Assembly (NCBI GenBank): GCA_900755895.1 | Contig: CAAEIG010000102.1 | Coordinates: 62,001 to 126,000, forward strand | Direction of reading: 5' to 3' | DNA from: Clostridia bacterium | Lineage (GTDB): Bacteria > Bacillota > Clostridia > Oscillospirales > Acutalibacteraceae | DNA: 64,000 nt | In this document: positions 26,017 through 35,652 of the stretch, in pieces | Layout of the letters: the number at the start of each line of letters is the position of its first letter | How positions within the stretch are numbered: position 1 is the first letter of the stretch | Translations under genes and position numbers: made by a program | Notes under the pieces: generated by a model | The model's input: the letters and a program-made list of their open reading frames with translations, nothing else | Databases searched by the model: none | Told to the model about the DNA's origin: nothing

Positions 26017-26220
26017 ATGAAGCAGAATATACATCCCGACTACCAGGAGACCACCATCACCTGCGCCTGTGGCAACGTGATTCACACCCGGTCTACCAAG
26101 AAGGATATCAAAGTCGAAATATGTTCCAAGTGCCACCCGTTCTTTACGGGCAAGCAGAAGCTGGTGGATACCAGCGGCCGCGTGGATATGTTCAAGAAGC
26201 GCTATGGCCTGAACAAGTAA
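26017..26220 (+). CDS. rpmE: 50S ribosomal protein L31
   Basis: The 67-residue protein matches L31 across its length (MKQNIHPDYQ, then HTRSTKKDI, SKCHPFFTGKQK and a C-terminal GRVDMFKKRY). The cysteines of TCACG and CSKCH form the zinc-binding (C+) set, so this is the zinc-containing paralogue. AAAGAGGTGA precedes ATG 26017. Confidence 0.98.
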   Translation: MKQNIHPDYQETTITCACGNVIHTRSTKKDIKVEICSKCHPFFTGKQKLVDTSGRVDMFKKRYGLNK

Positions 26221-26275
26221 GTTGTTTGGAGCCGGGCATTCACTGGCAAAATAGCGGGCCTTGTGCCTCAGGATG

Positions 26276-26310
26276 GGCGGTGCGGTTTCGCGCCGCCTGT
26301 CTTTGTTTTC
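26276..26310 (+). terminator. Likely terminator after rpmE
   Basis: A 9-base stem GGCGGTGCG / CGCGCCGCC with a GTTT loop (26276-26297) is followed by a moderately T-rich tail TGTCTTTGTTTTC. Confidence 0.6.
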
Positions 26311-26328
26311 AGCGGAAGGGGAAGGGCA

Positions 26329-26958
26329 ATGGAGTATATCACCGTGGAAAGAGAATCCGCCGACGAGTTTGTGGAGAAAAAATCCCGCTTCATCGGCACC
26401 TGCCGCCCGGTAAAGACCGAGGAGGAGGCATTGGAATTTATCGCCCGGCTGAAAAGTCAATATTGGGATGCCAATCACAATGTGTACGCCTATGTACTGC
26501 GGGAGGGGAATATCCAGCGGTTCTCAGATGATGGAGAGCCCCAGGGCACTGCCGGAATTCCTGTGATTGATACCCTGAAAAAGTCTGGCGTGGTGGACGC
26601 AGTGGTAGTGGCCACCCGGTATTTCGGTGGGATTCTGCTGGGTGGGGGCGGATTGATCCGCGCCTATTCCCATACGGCATCCATCGCATTGGCAGCGGCA
26701 AAAAAGATTGTCATGCGGGAGTGCATGTTGTTGTCGGTCTCCTGCGATTATTCCCTGTACGGAAAAGCGGCGGGTCTTATTCCGGAATTGGGCGGTGTGG
26801 TGGATGATACCGAGTTTTTAGAACGGGTCAAGCTCTCCTTTCATCTAGACCCAGAAAAGCTCCCGGCCCTGGAAAAGCGCCTTGCTGATGCCACCAGTGG
26901 TCGCTGCATGGTGCAGGAGGAGGGAAAGCGCTTTTTTCCTTTCTCTTTGGAAAAGTAA
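26329..26958 (+). CDS. YigZ/IMPACT-family protein
   Basis: The 209-residue protein matches the YigZ (UPF0029) family: an N-domain with SRFIGTCRPVKTEEEA, the AYVLREGN-x-RFSDDGEPQGTAG signature, VVVATRYFGGILLGGGGLIRAYS, and a C-terminal DUF1949-like ferredoxin fold (about 135-209). The family relates to eukaryotic IMPACT, a translation regulator; the bacterial role is unsettled. ATG 26329 with GGAAGGGGAAGGG upstream is preferred over a longer frame from 26263. Confidence 0.93.
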   Translation: MEYITVERESADEFVEKKSRFIGTCRPVKTEEEALEFIARLKSQYWDANHNVYAYVLREGNIQRFSDDGEPQGTAGIPVIDTLKKSGVVDAVVVATRYFGGILLGGGGLIRAYSHTASIALAAAKKIVMRECMLLSVSCDYSLYGKAAGLIPELGGVVDDTEFLERVKLSFHLDPEKLPALEKRLADATSGRCMVQEEGKRFFPFSLEK

Positions 26959-27118
26959 AAAAATTTTTTCTTAGAACGCAAGTAATTCCACGGAAAAAAG
27001 CGTATACCAATACAAGGGGAGAGATTTTGGAAACCATAAGGGTTCCTGGTTGCCCCGTTTAGCAAGGAGGCCGGAAAACAAAGGGACAATTGAATGGAAG
27101 AAAGGGTGTGGAAGCTTT

Positions 27119-28126
27119 ATGACCATCCGAGAACAGACCCAGCAGATGGAACGGGAAATTTTTGCTCCGTGGGCAGCGTATTCCAGCGAGACCAGGGGCC
27201 GTCAGCGCCCGGAGGAAGAGTGTGAAATGCGCACTCCCTATCAGAGAGACCGGGACAGGATCATTCACTGCAAGTCGTTCCGGCGGCTGAAGCACAAGAC
27301 CCAAGTGTTTCTTTCACCGGAGGGGGATCATTACCGCACGCGGCTTACCCACACTCTGGAGGTTTCCCAGATTGCGCGTACCATCGCCAGAGCACTGCGC
27401 CTCAATGAGGATTTGACAGAGGCTGTGGCATTGGCTCACGACTTGGGCCATACGCCCTTTGGCCATGCAGGAGAACGGGCGTTAAACGCCCTGCTGCCTC
27501 ACGGATTCCGCCATTACGAGCAGAGTTTGCGGGTGGTGGAGCGGCTGGAAAAAGAAGGCCAAGGCTTGAATCTTACATACGAGGTGCGCAACGGGATTTT
27601 GTGCCATACTACGGGTATGGAGGCAATCACCGCAGAGGGGAGAATCATCCGCTGGGCGGACAAGATTGCCTATATGAATCACGATATCGACGATGCCATT
27701 CGGGCTGGAGTGCTGCGGGAAGAGGATATTCCGAAGTCCATCACTGGGGTGCTGGGGAATTCCAAGACAAAGCGGATTACCGCGCTGATTGGCTCGGTGG
27801 TGGAGAACAGCCATGACGGGAACATCGCCATGGACCCTGAAACGTATAGCGCCTATGAAGAGCTCAGTGATTTCATGTACAAGGCTGTGTACCTCAACGA
27901 GTACGCCAAGAAAGAAGAGCGGAAGGTGCCCCATATCATTCAGGCGTTGTTCTCACATTTTCGGAATCCGGACAATCTGCCGGAGTATATGAAAAAGATC
28001 GCAGAGGAGGAGGGTGCCGAGACAGCCTCCTGCGATTATGTCGCAGGCATGACGGACCACTATGCCGTTGCTTGCTATCAGGAGCTTTTTATCCCCAAGG
28101 CCTGGAACCTGGGGATCAGAGGATAA
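27119..28126 (+). CDS. dgt: dGTPase-like HD-domain triphosphohydrolase
   Basis: Deoxyguanosinetriphosphate triphosphohydrolase-like proteins cleave dNTPs to nucleoside and triphosphate. The 335-residue protein shows the family start (RTPYQRDRDRIIHCKSFRRLKHKTQVF) and the HD metal site (TRLTHTLEVSQ, then ALAHDLGHTPFGHAGE). The shorter clostridial form is normal. MTIREQ at 27119 fits the family N-terminus. dnaG begins 21 bases after its stop; dgt-dnaG-rpoD is a common clostridial order. Confidence 0.93.
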   Translation: MTIREQTQQMEREIFAPWAAYSSETRGRQRPEEECEMRTPYQRDRDRIIHCKSFRRLKHKTQVFLSPEGDHYRTRLTHTLEVSQIARTIARALRLNEDLTEAVALAHDLGHTPFGHAGERALNALLPHGFRHYEQSLRVVERLEKEGQGLNLTYEVRNGILCHTTGMEAITAEGRIIRWADKIAYMNHDIDDAIRAGVLREEDIPKSITGVLGNSKTKRITALIGSVVENSHDGNIAMDPETYSAYEELSDFMYKAVYLNEYAKKEERKVPHIIQALFSHFRNPDNLPEYMKKIAEEEGAETASCDYVAGMTDHYAVACYQELFIPKAWNLGIRG

Positions 28127-28147
28127 CCTTGGATTGGAGGGACCAGC

Positions 28148-29905
28148 ATGCCGTTTCCACCTGAATTCCTGCGTGAGCTTGGGGAGCGCAACCGCATCGA
28201 GGATGTGGCGTCGCCTTACGTGAACTTGCGCAGGCAGGGTAAGAATCTGCTGGGTCTGTGTCCCTTCCACAACGAAAAGTCGCCGTCCTTTGTGGTTTAC
28301 CCGGAGAACAACTCCTTTTACTGTTTTGGCTGCAATAAGGGGGGCGATGTGATCTCCTTTGTCATGGGTGTGGAGAATCTGGATTTTACAGAAGCGGTGA
28401 AGCTGCTGGCCCAGCGGTCCGGCATGACGCTGCCGGAGGAAGGCGGGGACTTCTCCATGTCCCGGCTGCGCACCCGTATTTTGGAGATCAATCGGGAGTC
28501 CGGGCGCTTTTACTTTGGCGCGCTGTCTACACCCGAGGGCAAGGCAGGCCTGAATTACTTCAAGTCACGTGGGTTGGATCCCAAGACCATCCGCCATTTT
28601 GGGTTGGGTTACGCTCCTGACACCGGCTTTGCGTTGACGAACCACCTGCGAGAATTGGGTTATACCAAGGATGAGCTGTTGCAGTCGGACATGGTGCGGC
28701 TGTCGAAAAACGGAAATCTCTATGACCGCTACCGAAATCGTGTCATGTTTCCCATCATTGACCTGCGGGGGAATGTGGTGGCTTTTGGCGGCCGGGTTTT
28801 GGGGGATGGAACTCCCAAATATATCAATACATCGGACACCCCGGTGTATCATAAGGGCAGCGGATTGTTTGCCTTGAACTTTGCCAAGAACGCCAATTCG
28901 GAGCAGTTGATCTTGGCAGAAGGCTATATGGATGTGATTGCGCTGCACCGGGCAGGTTTTACCAACGCCATTGCCACTTTGGGCACAGCGCTGACAGAGG
29001 AGCAGGCCAGGGTGATGCGGCGTTACGCCAAGGAGGTCGTGATCTGTTACGATTCCGACCAGGCAGGACGCAGAGCCACTCAGCGGGCCATTCCTCTTTT
29101 GAAGGACGCCGGTTTGAAGGTGCGGGTGATCACCGTGCCTGGGAATAAGGATCCGGACGAGTTTTTCCGCTCCGATCCCAAAGATGGCGTGACCCGCTTC
29201 AAACGTCTGATTCAAGAGAGCGGCAATGATACGGAGTACCGCTTGTCCGTGGTGCGGGCCAAGTATGACCTGACTGCCGAGGACGGGAAAAAGCAGTACC
29301 TGCAGGAAGCTGTGACCCAGGTGTTAAGTACCCTCCGGGATCAGATTGAATTGGACGTCTACGCTGGAAAGCTTTCTGTGGAGACGGGCGTGGGGAAGGA
29401 GAGCATCATGGCTTCCGCGCAGCGGGCAGCCTCCCAGGTGGCGCGGCAGCGCAGGCGGGAGGAAGTCCGGGCTCAACGAGAGGTGGTTGCTTCCCGTACA
29501 GTGGCGAATCCAGAGAAAAAGCGTCACTTGCGGGCCGCCCTGGCGGAAGAGGGGATCCTGGCCTATCTGTTTCGCAATCAGGATCGAGCGGAGGCACTGG
29601 AACAGCGCCTGCCCCCGGAAAAGTGGATCACACCCTGGGGACGCCGAGTATATACCCTGCTGCTGGGCAAAACTAAGCAGGGCGACGTGACTCTCAGCGG
29701 GATGGCGGAGGAGTTGACTCCCGACGAGCTATCCGAACTGAGCCGGGTTTTGGTAGAGCGCCGGGAAGTCCCACCTTCTTGGGATGACGTGGAAGGCTTT
29801 TGCAAGATCATAGAGAGCGAGGCTCTGGGAAATCGAGAGAAGCTGAAAGATGCCTCGCAGGAGGATCTGCGGCGCTATCTTGAGGAACTGAAAAATCGAA
29901 AGTAG
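28148..29905 (+). CDS. dnaG: DNA primase DnaG
   Basis: DnaG makes RNA primers for replication. The 585-residue protein has the zinc-binding CHC2 domain with Cys38, His41, Cys59 and Cys62. The catalytic core has a TOPRIM fold (LAEGYMDVIAL with the metal Glu near residue 257, then DSDQAGRRA). A helical C-terminal region (about 430-585) would contact DnaB helicase. GGAGGGACC precedes ATG 28148. Part of the dgt-dnaG-rpoD cluster (macromolecular synthesis operon type). Confidence 0.98.
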   Translation: MPFPPEFLRELGERNRIEDVASPYVNLRRQGKNLLGLCPFHNEKSPSFVVYPENNSFYCFGCNKGGDVISFVMGVENLDFTEAVKLLAQRSGMTLPEEGGDFSMSRLRTRILEINRESGRFYFGALSTPEGKAGLNYFKSRGLDPKTIRHFGLGYAPDTGFALTNHLRELGYTKDELLQSDMVRLSKNGNLYDRYRNRVMFPIIDLRGNVVAFGGRVLGDGTPKYINTSDTPVYHKGSGLFALNFAKNANSEQLILAEGYMDVIALHRAGFTNAIATLGTALTEEQARVMRRYAKEVVICYDSDQAGRRATQRAIPLLKDAGLKVRVITVPGNKDPDEFFRSDPKDGVTRFKRLIQESGNDTEYRLSVVRAKYDLTAEDGKKQYLQEAVTQVLSTLRDQIELDVYAGKLSVETGVGKESIMASAQRAASQVARQRRREEVRAQREVVASRTVANPEKKRHLRAALAEEGILAYLFRNQDRAEALEQRLPPEKWITPWGRRVYTLLLGKTKQGDVTLSGMAEELTPDELSELSRVLVERREVPPSWDDVEGFCKIIESEALGNREKLKDASQEDLRRYLEELKNRK

Positions 29906-30012
29906 AGCAATACCCTCAGCGGCAGGGAGGGCCGGGCAGAGCCTGGTCGCCGGTGCTGAGTCAAATATGGGAATCGCGCCGCCCTGGACGCGGGAAAGGA
30001 ATGGTAAACAAT

Positions 30013-31110
30013 ATGGCCGCACAACCGGATAAAAAGACAGTGATCAAAGATCTTCTGGAACTGGGCAAGAGCAAAGGACAGCTGTCCACCAAGGAGATTT
30101 TGGACGCTTTGGGTGAGCTGGACTTTGACCCTGAGCAGATTGAGAAATTCTATGACACCCTGGAGAGCCAGGGTGTGGAGATTGTGGAAGACGACTTTGG
30201 CGATATCACCATTGACGAGGACGAGCTTGCCAAAGCTGAGGGCTTGGATACTCTGGAGCCCGGCGTGGGGGCTGACGGCGTCACCATTGATGACCCGGTA
30301 AAGGTCTACCTGAAGGAGATCGGCCGGGTGCCGCTGCTCACTCCCGAGGAGGAAGTGGATCTGGCAGTGCGCATTTCCAATGGGGATGAAGCTGCCAAGA
30401 AGCGGCTGTCCGAGGCCAACCTTCGTCTGGTGGTCAGCATTGCAAAACGGTATTTGGGTAGAGGCATGCAGTTCCTGGATTTGATCCAGGAGGGCAACCT
30501 GGGTTTGATCAAGGCTGTGGAGAAGTTTGACTACACCAAGGGCTTTAAGTTCTCCACGTATGCCACCTGGTGGATCCGTCAGGCGATCACCAGAGCCATT
30601 GCGGACCAGGCCCGCACCATTCGTATCCCCGTTCACATGGTGGAGACCATCAACAAGGTGAAGAAGGTGTCCAGCCAGCTGCTTCACGCCAATGGCAGAG
30701 AGCCCAGCGCTGAGGAGATCGCTGAAGAGCTGGAGATGCCTGTGGAGAAGGTGCGGGAGATCATGCGAGTGGCTCAAGAGCCCGTTTCTTTGGAGACCCC
30801 CATTGGTGAGGAGGAGGACAGCCATCTGGGAGATTTCATTCCCGATGACGATGCCCCGGCCCCGGCAGATGCAGCTTCTCATACGCTGCTCAAGGAGACC
30901 CTTGACAACGTGTTGGACTCCCTTACAGAGCGAGAGAGAGAAGTGTTGCGTCTGCGGTTTGGTCTGGACGATGGCCGTTCTCGCACCTTGGAAGAGGTGG
31001 GCAAGGAGTTCAAGGTTACCCGAGAGCGTATCCGGCAGATTGAGGCCAAGGCCTTGCGGAAGCTGCGCCATCCCAGCCGCAGCAAGAAGCTGAAGGATTT
31101 CCTGGATTGA
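30013..31110 (+). CDS. rpoD: Primary sigma factor RpoD (SigA)
   Basis: The housekeeping sigma factor directs RNA polymerase to -35/-10 promoters such as those noted elsewhere in this window. The 365-residue protein has a short region 1.1, region 1.2 (DDPVKVYLKEIGRVPLLTPEEE), region 2 (RLVVSIAKRYLGRGMQFLDLIQEGNLGLIKAVEKFDY, KFSTYATWWIRQAI), region 3 and region 4 (TLEEVGKEFKVTRERIRQIEAKALRKLRH). ATG 30013 (MAAQPDKK) is preferred because the AAAGGA site lies directly against ATG 30001. Confidence 0.97.
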   Translation: MAAQPDKKTVIKDLLELGKSKGQLSTKEILDALGELDFDPEQIEKFYDTLESQGVEIVEDDFGDITIDEDELAKAEGLDTLEPGVGADGVTIDDPVKVYLKEIGRVPLLTPEEEVDLAVRISNGDEAAKKRLSEANLRLVVSIAKRYLGRGMQFLDLIQEGNLGLIKAVEKFDYTKGFKFSTYATWWIRQAITRAIADQARTIRIPVHMVETINKVKKVSSQLLHANGREPSAEEIAEELEMPVEKVREIMRVAQEPVSLETPIGEEEDSHLGDFIPDDDAPAPADAASHTLLKETLDNVLDSLTEREREVLRLRFGLDDGRSRTLEEVGKEFKVTRERIRQIEAKALRKLRHPSRSKKLKDFLD

Positions 31111-31138
31111 TCCAGTAGAACTTGGAGTTTCGATTTCT

Positions 31139-31567
31139 ATGGTGATGACTTTAGAGGCGGATTACGCTGTCCGCATCGTAGAGTATTTGACAAAGCATCC
31201 GGAGCGCCGGGATGCCCGGACGATCTCCGAGGAGACTCAGATTCCCCTGCGGTTCTCGCTGAAAATTTTGCGGGAGCTGGTGACAGAGGGGATGGTCTGC
31301 TCATTTAAAGGCGCCAAGGGTGGATACACTTTGGCCAAGTCTCCGGAGGAGATCACATTGCGGCAGGTTATCGAGCTGGTGGAAGGGCCCTACATGCTCA
31401 GCCGCTGCCAAAAGGAAGAATACAGCTGTGGGCGAGCCCATTGCCGTCTGCACAGCATCTATGAAAAGATCTCGGAGGATGTCCGGCGGGAGCTGGAGTC
31501 CTACACCTTTGCCATGATTTGCGCGCCGGAACCCTGCTGCTGCCAGGAGGACGGGATAGAAACATAA
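31139..31567 (+). CDS. Rrf2-family transcription regulator with cysteine cluster
   Basis: The 142-residue protein has the Rrf2 winged-helix N-domain (LEADYAVRIVEYL, then IPLRFSLKILRELVTEG and the GAKGGYTLAK wing) and a dimer helix. Three cysteines in RCQKEEYSCGRAHC match the Fe-S cluster loop of IscR/NsrR-type members, so it probably senses iron-sulfur or redox state. A CCC run sits near the C-terminus. It follows rpoD by 28 bases, an unusual place for a redox regulator, and ends at a strong terminator. ATG 31145 is an alternative start. Target genes are unknown. Confidence 0.9.
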   Translation: MVMTLEADYAVRIVEYLTKHPERRDARTISEETQIPLRFSLKILRELVTEGMVCSFKGAKGGYTLAKSPEEITLRQVIELVEGPYMLSRCQKEEYSCGRAHCRLHSIYEKISEDVRRELESYTFAMICAPEPCCCQEDGIET

Positions 31568-31606
31568 AAAAGGCACGGTGGACGTTAGACGTCCCGTGCC
31601 TTTTTC
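31566..31606 (+). terminator. Rho-independent terminator ending dgt-dnaG-rpoD-rrf2
   Basis: AAAAAGGCACGG pairs with CCGTGCCTTTTT around a loop that itself contains ACGT; the T-run follows immediately. The stem overlaps the rrf2 stop codon. Confidence 0.9.
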
Positions 31607-31665
31607 CGCACTTTTTCGAGAAAAGAAAAAACCGCCATAAAGGCGGAAAATATTAGAAAAACCAC

Positions 31666-31694
31666 TTGACAAAAGAGAGTAGTTGAATTATACT
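31666..31694 (+). promoter_or_regulatory. Strong SigA-type promoter for rpoB-rpoC
   Basis: Consensus TTGACA (31666-31671), a 17-base spacer and TATACT (31689-31694). Transcription from here would give a leader of about 210 bases before rpoB. Confidence 0.85.
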
Positions 31695-31799
31695 AATAAA
31701 CTGCATAATCATGGGTAGGAGTATACATGCCTCATTTTTGATAAAGTATAGCACATGGTTTGATAGGAATCAAGTGCGTATTGAAAAAAAGTGATTTTT

Positions 31800-31910
31800 T
31801 TGTGTAAAATGCTCCTTCCCAGCACGTCGGGAAGCAGTTTCGGGGAAATCGGCGGTTCCCTCGAAGCTGCGGCAATTCAAAACTATCATGGATTGGAGTG
31901 GCTGAACCAA
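31800..31910 (+). promoter_or_regulatory. Structured rpoB leader region
   Basis: The leader after the rpoB promoter contains local hairpins: CTTCCC...GGGAAG near 31813-31832 and GGGAA...TTCCC near 31844-31860. No T-run follows. Whether this is a regulatory element is not known; no leader family is recognised. Confidence 0.3.
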
Positions 31911-34900
31911 ATGGTGAATGTGAAACCGGTTCAATTGGGCAAGAATACTCGAATGAGCTTTGCCAAGATCGAGGAAGTCCTGAAAATGCCGAACCTCATC
32001 GAGGTCCAGAAAAACTCTTATCAGTGGTTCCTTACAGAGGGCCTGAAAGAGGTTTTCGACGATGTCTCCGGCATCACGGATTTTAACAACAACCTGGTCC
32101 TGGATTTTGTGGATTACAAGCTTGACGACAAGCCCAATTACAGCGTGTCCGAATGCAAGGAGCGGGATGCCACTTACGCTGCCGCCCTGAGGGTGACTGC
32201 GCGCCTGCTCAACAAGGAGACTGGCGAGATCAAGGAATCCGATGTGTTCATGGGAGATTTCCCCTTGATGACGCCCAGCGGCACCTTTGTCATCAACGGT
32301 GCGGAACGTGTCATTGTATCACAGTTGGTGCGTTCCCCTGGCGTGTACTACAAGATGGACTATGACCGCTCCGGTAAAGAGCTGTTTTCCTCCACCATCA
32401 TCCCCAACCGGGGCGCATGGTTGGAGTATGAGAACGATGTCAACGATGTGTTCTATGTGCGCATCGACAAAAACCGTAAGATCCCCATTACGGTGTTTAT
32501 CCGCTGCCTGGGTCTGGGCACGGATACGGAGATCTTGAACTACTTCGGCGATGACGACAGAATGCGTGCCACCATCGAGAAGGATACCTGCAAGACCATG
32601 GAAGAGGCGCTGTTTGAGATCTATCGCAAGCTGCGTCCCAGCGAGCCTCCCACCATTGAGAGCGCTCAGGCCCATATTCACGGCCTGTTCTTTGATCCTC
32701 GCCGGTACGACCTCTCTCGCGTGGGCCGCTATAAGTACAATAAGAAGCTGCGCCTGGAGGGCCGTCTGGTAGGACAGGTCCTGGCTCAGCCCGTGGCCAA
32801 TCCCTCCACAGGCGAGGTGATGGGCGAGCCCGGACAGACCGTCACCAAGGAAATGGCGGACGCCATGGACGATGCCGGTGTCACCACGGTTGTGGTTCTG
32901 CTCAACGAGAAAGAGGTCAAGATCATCTCCAACGGCATGGTGGATATCCAGAAGTATGTGAATTTCGATGCCAAGGAAGAGTGCGGTATCAACGAGCGCG
33001 TGTGCTACCGTGTTCTGGCTGAGATCCTGGAGACTGCCCAGAACGACGAGGAGATCAAGGAAGCTCTGCGTGCCCGTCATGCTGAGCTGATTCCTAACCA
33101 CATCACTGTGGATGATATCTTCTCCACCATCAACTACATGAACTGCCTGGCCGTGGGCTTGGGTACTACCGACGATATCGACCACTTGGGCAATCGTCGT
33201 ATCCGTTCTGTGGGTGAGCTGCTGCAGAACCAGTTCCGCATTGGCTTCTCCCGTTTGGAGCGTGTGATCCGTGAGCGCATGACTTTGCAGGCTCAGGATC
33301 TGGAGTCCCTGACTCCCCACAGCTTGATCAATATCCGTCCTGTGGTGGCGGCTATTAAGGAGTTCTTCGGTTCTTCTCCGCTGTCCCAGTTCATGGATCA
33401 GACCAACCCCTTGTCCGAGTTGACCCATAAGCGGCGTCTGTCCGCCCTGGGCCCCGGTGGTTTGTCCCGTGACCGCGCCTCTTTCGAGGTCCGCGACGTT
33501 CACTATACCCACTATGGCCGTATGTGTCCTATTGAGACTCCCGAAGGTCCCAACATCGGTTTGATCTCCTACCTGGCTACTTTTGCCCGCATCAACGAGT
33601 ACGGCTTCATCGAGGCGCCTTATCGTCGTGTGGACAAGGAGACTGGCGTGGTGACCAACGATGTGGTCTACATGACAGCGGACCAGGAGGACGAGTTCAT
33701 TGTGGCCCAGGCTAACGAGCCTTTGGACGAAGAGGGCCATTTCGTGCATGCCTGTGTCAACGGACGTCATCGGGATGAGTTCGTGGAAGTGCCCGCATCC
33801 CAGGCGGACTACATGGATATCAGTCCTCGGATGGTTGTTTCCGTTGCCACTGCTATGATTCCCTTCCTGGAAAACGACGACGCCAACCGCGCTCTGATGG
33901 GATCTAACATGCAGAAGCAGGCTGTGCCGCTGCTGCGCACTGAGAGCCCCATCGTCGGCACTGGTATGGAATATAAGGCCGGTGTGGACTCCGGCGTGTG
34001 CGTGCTGGCAAAGCGTGGTGGCGTGGTGAAGTCCGTCAGCGCCAACCTGGTTCGCGTCACTGCCGACAATGGCGATATCGACGACTACCAGATCATCAAG
34101 TTCATGCGCTCCAACCAGAGCACCTGTATCAACCAGGTGCCGGTGGTGTCTGTGGGTGAGCGTGTGGAAGAGGGTTCTGTCATTGCCGATGGTCCCGCCA
34201 TCAAAAACGGCGAGATCAGCTTGGGCAAGAACGCTCTGATCGGCTTTATGACCTGGGAAGGTTATAACTACGAGGACGCTGTCCTTTTGAATGAAAAGAT
34301 CGTCCGGGATGACGTGTACACCTCCATTCATATTGAGGAGTACGAGATGGAAGCCCGGGATACCAAGTTGGGGCCGGAGGAAATCACCCGGGATATTCCC
34401 AACGTCAACGAAGAGCTCCTCAAGGACCTGGACGACCGGGGCATTATCCGGGTGGGCGCCGACGTCCGTGCCGGCGACATCCTGGTGGGCAAGGTCACTC
34501 CCAAGGGCGAGACTGAGCTCACTGCGGAAGAGCGTCTGCTGCGGGCTATCTTCGGCGAGAAGGCCCGTGAGGTCCGTGACACGTCTCTCCGTGTGCCCCA
34601 CGGCGAGTACGGTGTGGTTGTGGACGTGAAGGTCTTCAATCGCGAGGACAGCCATGACGAGCTGTCTCCCGGTGTTAACAAGGTAGTTCGCTGCTACATT
34701 GCCCAGAAGCGTAAGATCTCCGTGGGCGATAAGATGGCCGGACGTCACGGTAACAAGGGTGTTGTGTCCCGGATTTTGCCGGAAGAGGAGATGCCCTTCC
34801 TGCCCGACGGCACACCGCTGGATATCGTGCTGAACCCCTTGGGCGTGCCTTCCCGTATGAACATCGGACAGGTTCTGGAGGTTCACCTGGGTATGGCTGC

Positions 34901-35630
34901 CAAGGCTCTGGGCTGGAAGATTATGACCCCCGTGTTTGACGGTGCTCACGAAGCGGATATCCGCGAGTGCTTCCGCATGTCCGGCCTCAGCGAGGATGGT
35001 AAGTTCTGGCTCCGTGACGGCCGTACCGGCGAGTACTTTGATAACCCTGTCACCGTGGGCTATATGTACTACTTGAAGCTGCATCATCTGGTTGATGATA
35101 AGATCCATGCTCGTTCCACTGGTCCCTACAGCCTGGTCACTCAGCAGCCTCTGGGTGGTAAGGCTCAGTTCGGCGGCCAGCGCTTCGGTGAGATGGAAGT
35201 GTGGGCCCTGGAAGCTTACGGCGCAGCTTACACCCTGCAGGAGATCCTGACAGTGAAGTCTGACGATGTGGTGGGCCGTGTGAAGACCTATGAGGCCATT
35301 GTCAAGGGCCAGAACATTCCCAAGCCCGGCATTCCCGAGTCCTTCAAGGTGCTTATTAAGGAACTGCAGTCCTTGGGCCTGGATGTGAAGGTGCTGGATA
35401 AGGACAACCAGGAGATCGACCTGAAGCAGAACTTTGACGATGATGAGGATGTGGGCTTCCGCCAGGTGGAGAACGAGGATCCCATCTTTGACGAGCGCAC
35501 TGTGGCTGACAATCTGGACGGTTACGGTGTGGAGGATGACGAGGGCAATCCCCTGGAAGAGGACAGCTACACCAACGATGACTATGACGAAGGCTTCGAC
35601 GACGTTGACGGCGACGACAGCTTTCTGTGA
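31911..35630 (+). CDS. rpoB: RNA polymerase beta subunit
   Basis: RpoB is the 1239-residue catalytic beta subunit. It shows the N-terminal lobe (LIEVQKNSYQWFL), the rifampicin-binding region (SQFMDQTNPLSELTHKRRLSALGPGG), the nucleotide-binding region (GDKMAGRHGNKGVVS) and the C-terminal clamp (GGKAQFGGQRFGEMEVWALEAYGAA). An acidic C-terminal tail (about 60 residues of D/E) extends beyond the core, as in related Clostridia. The rifampicin region looks wild-type. MVNVKPVQLGKN at 31911 fits the family start; the in-frame extension to 31791 is probably leader. No rplK-rplA-rplJ-rplL genes precede it. rpoC follows after 22 bases. Confidence 0.98.
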   Translation: MVNVKPVQLGKNTRMSFAKIEEVLKMPNLIEVQKNSYQWFLTEGLKEVFDDVSGITDFNNNLVLDFVDYKLDDKPNYSVSECKERDATYAAALRVTARLLNKETGEIKESDVFMGDFPLMTPSGTFVINGAERVIVSQLVRSPGVYYKMDYDRSGKELFSSTIIPNRGAWLEYENDVNDVFYVRIDKNRKIPITVFIRCLGLGTDTEILNYFGDDDRMRATIEKDTCKTMEEALFEIYRKLRPSEPPTIESAQAHIHGLFFDPRRYDLSRVGRYKYNKKLRLEGRLVGQVLAQPVANPSTGEVMGEPGQTVTKEMADAMDDAGVTTVVVLLNEKEVKIISNGMVDIQKYVNFDAKEECGINERVCYRVLAEILETAQNDEEIKEALRARHAELIPNHITVDDIFSTINYMNCLAVGLGTTDDIDHLGNRRIRSVGELLQNQFRIGFSRLERVIRERMTLQAQDLESLTPHSLINIRPVVAAIKEFFGSSPLSQFMDQTNPLSELTHKRRLSALGPGGLSRDRASFEVRDVHYTHYGRMCPIETPEGPNIGLISYLATFARINEYGFIEAPYRRVDKETGVVTNDVVYMTADQEDEFIVAQANEPLDEEGHFVHACVNGRHRDEFVEVPASQADYMDISPRMVVSVATAMIPFLENDDANRALMGSNMQKQAVPLLRTESPIVGTGMEYKAGVDSGVCVLAKRGGVVKSVSANLVRVTADNGDIDDYQIIKFMRSNQSTCINQVPVVSVGERVEEGSVIADGPAIKNGEISLGKNALIGFMTWEGYNYEDAVLLNEKIVRDDVYTSIHIEEYEMEARDTKLGPEEITRDIPNVNEELLKDLDDRGIIRVGADVRAGDILVGKVTPKGETELTAEERLLRAIFGEKAREVRDTSLRVPHGEYGVVVDVKVFNREDSHDELSPGVNKVVRCYIAQKRKISVGDKMAGRHGNKGVVSRILPEEEMPFLPDGTPLDIVLNPLGVPSRMNIGQVLEVHLGMAAKALGWKIMTPVFDGAHEADIRECFRMSGLSEDGKFWLRDGRTGEYFDNPVTVGYMYYLKLHHLVDDKIHARSTGPYSLVTQQPLGGKAQFGGQRFGEMEVWALEAYGAAYTLQEILTVKSDDVVGRVKTYEAIVKGQNIPKPGIPESFKVLIKELQSLGLDVKVLDKDNQEIDLKQNFDDDEDVGFRQVENEDPIFDERTVADNLDGYGVEDDEGNPLEEDSYTNDDYDEGFDDVDGDDSFL

Positions 35631-35652
35631 TTGAGAAGGGAGAAACGCAGTT

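Noticed and set aside
31791..31910. N-terminal extension of RpoB in the same frame
   Set aside because: The extension has no family match and overlaps the leader hairpins; MVNVKPVQLGKN at 31911 fits the family start.
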